From: Lachnospiraceae bacterium
Lineage (GTDB): Bacteria > Bacillota > Clostridia > Lachnospirales > Lachnospiraceae
Direction: 5' to 3'
Assembly: GCA_003520205.1 (NCBI GenBank)
Contig: DOVG01000153.1
Location: 1-6,560, forward strand
Length of the DNA: 6,560 nucleotides
Below, one piece after another: positions 1-3,924 of the stretch; within the stretch, counting starts at the first letter, position 1; every line of letters begins with the position of its first letter. The notes beneath the pieces were generated by a model that saw only the letters and a list, made by a program, of their open reading frames with translations, was not told where the DNA came from and made no database searches. Position numbers and translations under genes: made by a program.

Positions 1-428
1 AAACCACATAGCCATGTCACATCTTCGCTTTTTGGCTGAATCATGTATCTTTCTCCGACTTTCGTAGTCCCGTCATTTCCCTTAAAATGTTCCCACTCAT
101 AGTAATATGTGGCAGGAATTATACACCTGTGGTTGAGCCAGTCATATTTGAATGTAGGTTTTTGATAAGCAGTCTCTGATCGTGCATTTAGCAGAAGGCT
201 GCCTTTTTTATGTGGATTTGTATAACCCCACTTCATTGGATACACCGTCTGTTCTCCTCTAGGATTAGGAGCTAAAACTGGCACGACATCTGAAGGTCTT
301 ATTTCACCTTCAGTTTTTATAGGATTCCCTCTATATATAAAGCGACGTGAGAGAGGAGAGGTCTTTACAGCCTCGATTATCTTCTTTAGTTCAGGTGTAG
401 AGGGTGAGAGGTAGTAGCGGGTACACAT
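1..428 (-). CDS. SRAP-family protein (SOS response-associated peptidase / abasic-site crosslinking, YedK/HMCES-like), 3' end cut off by the window
   Basis: Reading the reverse strand from the ATG at 428-426 gives an uninterrupted frame of 142 codons to the window edge, beginning MCTRYYLSPSTPEL. Family hallmarks are visible: Cys2, which after removal of Met1 becomes the N-terminal nucleophile; the NARSET motif at residues 81-86; and HRCIIPATYYYEW at 100-112, with the active-site Glu at 111. SRAP proteins (E. coli YedK, human HMCES) form a thiazolidine DNA-protein crosslink with abasic sites in single-stranded DNA and protect them during replication. Family members are usually about 200-240 residues, so roughly the last third, including the conserved active-site His, lies outside the window. 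An AAGGAG ribosome binding site sits 8 nt before the start (on the plus strand, ctcctt at 437-442). The catalytic Cys must directly follow Met, which fixes this start. The gene is divergent from the tetR-type gene. I see no LexA-type box upstream. Confidence 0.93.
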   Translation of the reverse strand, partial: MCTRYYLSPSTPELKKIIEAVKTSPLSRRFIYRGNPIKTEGEIRPSDVVPVLAPNPRGEQTVYPMKWGYTNPHKKGSLLLNARSETAYQKPTFKYDWLNHRCIIPATYYYEWEHFKGNDGTTKVGERYMIQPKSEDVTWLCG

Positions 429-460
429 GATAAAAACTCCTTAGTAATCATATATGGAAA

Positions 461-488
461 AGTTTAACAGAGTGAAATTCATTGTCAA
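461..488 (-). promoter_or_regulatory. Predicted sigma-A promoter of the SRAP gene
   Basis: On the minus strand there is a perfect -35 TTGACA (488-483), a 16-nt spacer, and TAAACT (466-461) as a 4-of-6 match to the -10 box. Transcription would start near 455, leaving a leader of about 27 nt before the ATG at 428. The -35 is excellent and the -10 is mediocre. Its -35 box faces the -35 box of the tetR promoter with 16 bp between them. Confidence 0.5.
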
Positions 489-504
489 GAAAGAACAAAA
501 AATA

Positions 505-533
505 TTGACAGTAATTTACAGAGGTTGTATTAT
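505..533 (+). promoter_or_regulatory. Predicted sigma-A promoter of the tetR-hydrolase operon
   Basis: A perfect TTGACA -35 box (505-510), a 17-nt spacer and TATTAT (528-533) as the -10 box give a near-ideal housekeeping promoter. The transcript would start near 540, about 42 nt before the regulator's ATG. Because the promoter is so close to consensus, tight control would need a repressor, which fits the downstream TetR gene. Confidence 0.75.
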
Positions 534-556
534 GACTAAAACGATAAAAATAGTCA
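533..556 (+). promoter_or_regulatory. Candidate operator: inverted repeat at the start of the tetR transcript
   Basis: TGACTA (533-538) and TAGTCA (551-556) are perfect inverted copies separated by 12 nt. The repeat begins on the last base of the -10 box and covers the expected transcription start, where a bound dimer would block RNA polymerase. TetR-family proteins bind palindromes of about this length and usually repress their own gene, so autorepression is a reasonable inference. The arms are only 6 bp and the region is AT-rich, so chance is possible. Confidence 0.4.
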
Positions 557-581
557 AAAAAGGTTTATTGAGGAAAATGAA

Positions 582-1166
582 ATGCCAAAAGTATATTCGG
601 AAGAAGAACGTGAGACCATTATAAAGCGTCTAAAAAATGAGGCCAATAAGCTCATGCTGGAAAAGGGTGTAAAGAAGACTACGGTGGATGAACTGGTAAA
701 GAGAGCAGGAATCCCCAAGGGGACATTTTATCTTTTCTATCCTTCAAAAGAGATGCTTCTTTTTGACTGTGCTCAGGACTTTCATGAGGAAGTTGATGAG
801 TTTGTTTCAAAAGGAATGGAACAGGCTGATGGAGTAGAAGCAGTTGTAGATGTGATCATGGGTGCGATTGACATAACTCAGAATTCCTGCCTAAGAGTAC
901 TCTTAGAACCGGAATCTATGAACCTTGTTCTGTCAAAAATCCCGGAAGATGTTTTAGAAAAACACAGATTGGAGGATGCGGACAGAGGGGAAAAGATTAT
1001 AGAAACACTCGCTGCTAAAAACGGCATCAGTGTTGATGAACTGTCTGGCGCATTTACCATGATCCTTTTCGGTACGATGTATAAACAGGTAGTGGGTGAG
1101 GAAGTAATCGAAGGAAGTACGAGACTTCTTGTAAGAGGACTGGTAAAACAGCTTTTTGAAGGATAA
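582..1166 (+). CDS. TetR/AcrR-family transcriptional regulator
   Basis: This 194-residue protein has the typical TetR length. The N-terminal DNA-binding domain spans about residues 10-60. Its helix-turn-helix is readable as TTVDELVKRAGIPKGTFYLFYPSKEML (33-59 in parts), with the family-typical G-x-x-K-G-T-F-Y-x-F/Y-x-x-K-E pattern. The rest (about 65-194) is an all-helical ligand-binding and dimerisation region that gives no clue to the ligand. The ATG at 582 is preceded by TGAGGA at 569-574, a modest ribosome binding site. The gene starts an operon with the alpha/beta hydrolase 7 bp downstream and is divergent from the SRAP gene. Such regulators usually repress their own operon and release DNA when a small molecule binds. 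A substrate or product of the hydrolase is a guess for that molecule. Family assignment is secure; target and ligand are unknown. Confidence 0.93.
   Translation: MPKVYSEEERETIIKRLKNEANKLMLEKGVKKTTVDELVKRAGIPKGTFYLFYPSKEMLLFDCAQDFHEEVDEFVSKGMEQADGVEAVVDVIMGAIDITQNSCLRVLLEPESMNLVLSKIPEDVLEKHRLEDADRGEKIIETLAAKNGISVDELSGAFTMILFGTMYKQVVGEEVIEGSTRLLVRGLVKQLFEG
1159..1163 (+). promoter_or_regulatory. Ribosome binding site that decides the hydrolase start
   Basis: AAGGA lies inside the last two sense codons of the tetR gene, 10 nt before the ATG at 1174. It supports that ATG over the in-frame TTG at 1156, which would sit upstream of this site and inside the regulator gene. The arrangement suggests translational coupling between the two genes. 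Confidence 0.65.
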
Positions 1167-1173
1167 TAATAAG

Positions 1174-2037
1174 ATGAAGACGATATATAAATCAGTTGAA
1201 GGGAAAAACAAAATACTTGAACTCTATGATAGTCAGCTGGCAAGGCTACGAGTTCTTTATAAGGATATCTTCATTGATACAACATTTGGAAAGACTCATT
1301 TAGTGGAGACGGGTAAGATGGATGGAGAACCTCTTCTTGTACTTCACGGAGGAAATGCAACCACGGCGTATAATCTTATAGGCTTTGATTTCATGTTGGA
1401 TGATTTTCATATCTATGCTGTCGATACCATCGGACATCCGGGGAAGAGTGCGGAGACAAGTCTTTCACCCAATGGATATGCTTATGGTGAGTGGCTTAGT
1501 GAGGTTATTACAGCTCTGGGATTTGATAGTATTGCATGTTGTTCAGGATCCTTCAGTGCGGGTATAGTAGCGAAGGCAATGTGCGTGGCACCTGAAAAGA
1601 TAAAGAAGGCGCTTCTCTATGTTCCTTCAGGAATAAAAAATGCACCTGCAATTAATAGTATTTCAATGCTGTTTCCAATGATAATGTACTGGATTACCAA
1701 GAAAGATAAATGGCTTAGAAAAACTATAATGCCGATTGCGATTAACGAAGATAACATTTCCGATGATATGTATCAGACTGCAAAGCTTAGCATTACCTAT
1801 AGTAAAGTTAAAACAGGTATGCCCAGTAATGTATCCGGTAAACTGATGAAGAGATGCATGGCACCAACACTAGTTATGGCGGCTGAGAAAGATTGTCTCT
1901 TTCCGGGTGAAGGTGTTATCAGGAGGGCAAAGGAGATTATTCCTAACTGTACCACTTATCTTATAAAGGGACGTGGCCATCTGCATTATATGACAGATGA
2001 TGAAAAGGAAATGATTAGAACATTCTTCTTGAAATAA
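1174..2037 (+). CDS. Alpha/beta hydrolase fold protein (serine hydrolase, esterase-like)
   Basis: From the ATG at 1174 the protein has 287 residues; an in-frame TTG at 1156 would add six but lacks a ribosome binding site. The alpha/beta hydrolase signatures come in the expected order. They are the oxyanion-hole segment LLVLHGGNA (54-62), the strand and loop VDTIGHPGKS (83-92), the nucleophile elbow CCSGSFSAG (122-130) with Ser126 as probable nucleophile, the acidic residue Asp240 in AAEKD, and His269 in GRGHLHY. A cap domain probably occupies about 153-225, including a hydrophobic stretch near 163-175. The elbow is odd: the usual G-x-S-x-G-G reads S-G-S-F-S-A. The fold and triad are well supported, but the substrate cannot be read from sequence. 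There is no signal peptide, so it is likely cytoplasmic. It is the second gene of the tetR operon and no terminator is evident after it. Confidence 0.88.
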   Translation: MKTIYKSVEGKNKILELYDSQLARLRVLYKDIFIDTTFGKTHLVETGKMDGEPLLVLHGGNATTAYNLIGFDFMLDDFHIYAVDTIGHPGKSAETSLSPNGYAYGEWLSEVITALGFDSIACCSGSFSAGIVAKAMCVAPEKIKKALLYVPSGIKNAPAINSISMLFPMIMYWITKKDKWLRKTIMPIAINEDNISDDMYQTAKLSITYSKVKTGMPSNVSGKLMKRCMAPTLVMAAEKDCLFPGEGVIRRAKEIIPNCTTYLIKGRGHLHYMTDDEKEMIRTFFLK

Positions 2038-2177
2038 ATGGGTGATAAGAATATGAAGTATAATATTGATAATTAGTATAGTCAGCCAAATATAGAGGAC
2101 GCAGATGTTGAGAACACTGAAAGAACCAAGTACGGAGAAAACAGAAGAAAAAAAGCATGTCGTTGCAGAAAAACAGC
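2038..2177. other. Spacer after the hydrolase gene, no confident gene
   Basis: No rho-independent terminator is visible after the hydrolase stop codon, so read-through toward the pheS leader cannot be excluded. The only coding possibilities are a 12-codon frame starting at 2038 and the 29-codon frame at 2105, listed separately. The DNA is AT-rich with no tRNA or clear repeat. Confidence 0.6.
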
Positions 2178-2194
2178 TTGACTTTGATGGATAA
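2105..2194 (+). CDS. Possible small ORF, 29 residues, function unknown
   Basis: The ATG at 2105 opens a 29-codon frame ending in TAA at 2192-2194. It is preceded by AGAGGA (2094-2099) at a slightly short 5-nt spacing. The peptide starts MLRTLKEPSTEKTEEKK and is hydrophilic and rich in Lys and Glu, with no membrane segment, cysteines or recognisable motif. The -35 box of the predicted pheS promoter lies within its last codons. It could be a real small protein, the remnant of a decayed gene, or a chance frame. I recognise no family, and chance is the leading explanation. Confidence 0.2.
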   Translation: MLRTLKEPSTEKTEEKKHVVAEKQLDFDG

Positions 2195-2206
2195 AGAATC
2201 TATAAT
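2178..2206 (+). promoter_or_regulatory. Predicted sigma-A promoter of the T-box-pheST operon
   Basis: TTGACT (2178-2183), a 17-nt spacer and a perfect TATAAT (2201-2206) make a strong housekeeping promoter. Transcription would begin near 2213, about 50 nt before T-box Stem I, giving a leader of about 378 nt before pheS. Two AAGAATC copies (2194-2200 and 2208-2214) flank the -10 box. A second TATAAT at 2221-2226 has no acceptable -35 partner. Confidence 0.7.
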
Positions 2207-2261
2207 CAAGAATCATTTTTTATAATAAATTGATACAAATCATAATATTGATAAAGACTAT

Positions 2262-2531
2262 GATGGTGCATAAAGCTGCTAAGGGTCGCTTAGAGAGAAA
2301 TGAGGTCATCGGCTGAAAGCCTCGTTAGATGGATGTAGCAGTTATCTTCACACCGGAGTTGCCGGGCTGAATGACAGTTAATAACAGTTTTAGTAGGTTC
2401 GGACGTTAGGTGCGTTAAGCCTTTGAGGAGTATGCGGATTTACATGGTTCGTATAAATGCGGGTGGTACCGCGGTTAGAATTAGCTGATCGTCCCGGGAT
2501 ATAAGATATATCCCGGGATTGTTTTTGTTTT
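2262..2531 (+). promoter_or_regulatory. T-box riboswitch, tRNA-Phe specific, controlling pheST
   Basis: This leader RNA senses the charging state of tRNA-Phe and decides between termination and read-through. Stem I runs from about 2262 to 2360. Its base pairs GGTG (2265-2268) with CACC (2351-2354), and an upper helix pairs CTGCTA (2276-2281) with TAGCAG (2336-2341). The 3' side of the loop between them carries TTC at 2347-2349 followed by A, which is the specifier codon for Phe. The conserved T-box TGGTACCGCG is at 2464-2473. The antiterminator forms from GGG (2461-2463) with CCC (2493-2495) and GCGGTTAG (2471-2478) with CTGATCGT (2485-2492), leaving TGGTACC bulged. UGGU would pair with the ACCA end of uncharged tRNA-Phe. 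The CCC strand is shared with the terminator, so the two structures exclude each other. Specifier, bulge and downstream genes all agree. Confidence 0.95.
2492..2531 (+). terminator. T-box intrinsic terminator
   Basis: A perfect 12-bp stem, TCCCGGGATATA (2492-2503) with TATATCCCGGGA (2507-2518), closes a 3-nt AGA loop and is followed by a T-rich tract (TTGTTTTTGTTTT, 2519-2531). It should stop transcription when tRNA-Phe is mostly charged. Its left arm takes the bases needed by the antiterminator. Confidence 0.95.
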
Positions 2532-2590
2532 ACATAGTTTAATTCGGGCAGACAAAGAATGAAGAATTATTATATGGAGGTCATACCAAT

Positions 2591-3667
2591 ATGAAGGAAA
2601 TGCTTGAAAAGATCAAACAGGAGGCGGAAAAAAGAATAGCTGAATCCGGAACTCCTGAGGCACTGGATGAAATTAAAGTATCTGTTCTCGGAAAAAAAGG
2701 TGAGCTGACACAGATCCTTAAAGGGATGAAGGACCTTACTCCGGAGGAAAGACCTAAGGTTGGTCAGCTGGTTAATGAAGTAAGAGCTCAGATAGAAGAG
2801 AAAATGAATCAGAAGAGAGATGCTATCAGAAGAGAAATTCTTACACAGAAGATGGCAAGAGAAACTATCGATGTTACTCTTCCTGGAACCAAAATGATAA
2901 GAGGTCATAAACATCCTAATCAGATAGCGCTTGAAGATCTGGAGAGAGTATTTATCGGAATGGGATACGAGGTAGTAGATGGTCCTGAAGTAGAGTATGA
3001 CCGTATGAACTTTAAGCTTCTCAACATACCTGAGAATCATCCTGCAAAAGACGAACAGGATACATTCTATATAGCAAGAGGAGAAACTACAGAACAGGAT
3101 ATTCTTCTTAGAACACAGACTTCATCAGTTCAGGCAAGAATAATGCTTGCAGCAGGTAAGCTGAAAGAGACTTCGAAAGGATTCCCGGAAAGAGACCTTC
3201 CTATTAAGATAATATCACCTGGACGTGTATTCAGGTCAGATGAGGTTGATGCAACACATTCTCCATCATTCCATCAGGTTGAAGGTCTGGTAATAGGTAA
3301 AAATGTAACAATGGCTGATCTTAAAGGAACACTTGATCAGTTTGCAACGAATTTCTTTGGTCCAAAGACCAAGACAAAGCTTCGTCCACATCACTTCCCA
3401 TTTACAGAACCTTCGGCAGAGGTTGATGTTACATGCTTCAAGTGTGGAGGCAAAGGCTGTGGCGTATGTAAAGGTTCAGGCTGGATAGAAATCCTCGGCT
3501 GCGGAATGGTACATCCTCATGTACTTGAAATGTGCGGAATTGACCCTGAAGTATACAGTGGATTCGCATTTGGAATCGGCCTTGAGAGAGTTGCATTACT
3601 AAAATATGAGATAGCAGATATGCGACTAATGTATGAGAACGATATCCGATTCCTGGAGCAATTCTAG
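2591..3667 (+). CDS. pheS: Phenylalanine--tRNA ligase, alpha subunit
   Basis: PheS is the catalytic subunit of the cytoplasmic (alpha-beta)2 enzyme that charges tRNA-Phe with phenylalanine using ATP. The 358-residue protein has the standard layout. Residues 1 to about 88 form a charged helical coiled-coil tRNA-binding arm, and the class II catalytic core starts near VTLPG (95-99). Motif 2 is HSPSFHQVEGLVI (223-235). Motif 3 is GFAFGIGLERVALLKY (324-339), with the phenylalanine-pocket Ala at 326, and the protein ends NDIRFLEQF. Before the conserved WIEILGCGMVHP (298-309) lies a Cys cluster, C282-x2-C285-x4-C290-x2-C293, that resembles a metal-binding knuckle. I believe similar clusters occur in other clostridial PheS proteins. 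The start is set by GGAGG at 2576-2580, 10 nt before the ATG. Expression is controlled by the upstream T-box, and pheT follows after an unusually long 257-nt spacer. Confidence 0.98.
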   Translation: MKEMLEKIKQEAEKRIAESGTPEALDEIKVSVLGKKGELTQILKGMKDLTPEERPKVGQLVNEVRAQIEEKMNQKRDAIRREILTQKMARETIDVTLPGTKMIRGHKHPNQIALEDLERVFIGMGYEVVDGPEVEYDRMNFKLLNIPENHPAKDEQDTFYIARGETTEQDILLRTQTSSVQARIMLAAGKLKETSKGFPERDLPIKIISPGRVFRSDEVDATHSPSFHQVEGLVIGKNVTMADLKGTLDQFATNFFGPKTKTKLRPHHFPFTEPSAEVDVTCFKCGGKGCGVCKGSGWIEILGCGMVHPHVLEMCGIDPEVYSGFAFGIGLERVALLKYEIADMRLMYENDIRFLEQF

Positions 3668-3674
3668 GACGGAT

Positions 3675-3736
3675 GAAATGAAAATACTGTTGCACCCGAA
3701 TGCTCGCATGCAGGGGTGAAACAGAATTTTCATTTC
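3675..3736. repeat. Hairpin A: 62-nt near-perfect inverted repeat after pheS
   Basis: GAAATGAAAAT (3675-3685) pairs with ATTTTCATTTC (3726-3736), CTGTT (3687-3691) with AACAG (3720-3724), and CACCC (3693-3697) with GGGTG (3714-3718). That is 21 bp interrupted only by one A-A and one G-A mismatch, with a 16-nt loop at 3698-3713. No T-run follows, so it is not a typical terminator. It could be an intergenic palindromic repeat, a processing site, or a structured element of the pheST mRNA. Confidence 0.8.
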
Positions 3737-3743
3737 GGTAGCA

Positions 3744-3787
3744 ACGTACGAGAGTTGTATACGGAAACGGATACTGCTCGAGTACGT
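3744..3787. repeat. Hairpin B: 44-nt structured inverted repeat
   Basis: ACGTAC (3744-3749) pairs with GTACGT (3782-3787). The stem continues through a possible tandem G-A pair (3750-3751 with 3780-3781), GAG with CTC (3752-3754 with 3777-3779), and GTAT with ATAC (3757-3760 with 3771-3774), ending in a 10-nt loop, ACGGAAACGG. An alternative register pairs CGAG with CTCG and bulges out AG at 3781-3782. It begins only 7 nt after hairpin A, so the two may be one element. No T-run follows it. Confidence 0.6.
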
Positions 3788-3827
3788 CATAAAATAAAAT
3801 CACATAGAAATTAATTAACGATATAAC

Positions 3828-3907
3828 TGTCATTCTGAGGACTTTAGTCCGAAGAATCTTTTTACCATAAAAAACTTAAAGAAATCTTCAATTCTTTCAG
3901 AATGACA
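3828..3907. repeat. MITE-like 80-nt palindromic element upstream of pheT
   Basis: The ends are perfect 11-bp inverted copies: TGTCATTCTGA (3828-3838) and TCAGAATGACA (3897-3907). Next to the left arm is a small hairpin, GGACTTTAGTCC (3839-3850), and then AAGAAT (3852-3857), which pairs with ATTCTT (3891-3896) directly inside the right arm. The element can therefore fold as a 17-bp stem with a bulged side hairpin. From memory, short dispersed repeats resembling CATTCTGAG...GAAGAATC recur in many bacterial genomes; this was not checked here. I see no clear target-site duplication. It ends 17 nt before the pheT start and just ahead of its ribosome binding site. Confidence 0.65.
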
Positions 3908-3924
3908 TAAAAAAGGAGAATACT

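Noticed and set aside
429..581. LexA/SOS box upstream of the SRAP gene
   Set aside because: I looked for a GAAC-N4-GTTC type palindrome and found none, so SOS control is not supported by this sequence.
878..1243. Minus-strand frames opposite the tetR gene
   Set aside because: Shadows of the well-supported plus-strand regulator and hydrolase genes.
2038..2076. 12-codon ATG frame directly after the hydrolase stop codon
   Set aside because: Too short, with no independent ribosome binding site and no known motif.
2570..3040. 156-codon minus-strand frame opposite the start of pheS
   Set aside because: Antisense to a certain gene, with odd composition and no family resemblance.
3675..3787. Terminator between pheS and pheT
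   Set aside because: The hairpins are strong but no T-run follows either one, and pheT has no evident promoter of its own.
3677..3814. Open frame of 45 codons through hairpins A and B (residues such as VKQNFHFGSNVRELY visible)
   Set aside because: It has no ATG and the GTG at 3716 has no spaced ribosome binding site. The inverted-repeat structure explains the DNA better than coding does.
3438..3833. 131-codon minus-strand frame
   Set aside because: It lies mostly antisense to pheS and continues through the palindromic spacer. It has no ribosome binding site or recognisable protein.
3668..3924. CRISPR array in the repeat-rich spacer
   Set aside because: The repeats are inverted, not direct, and there are no regularly spaced identical units.
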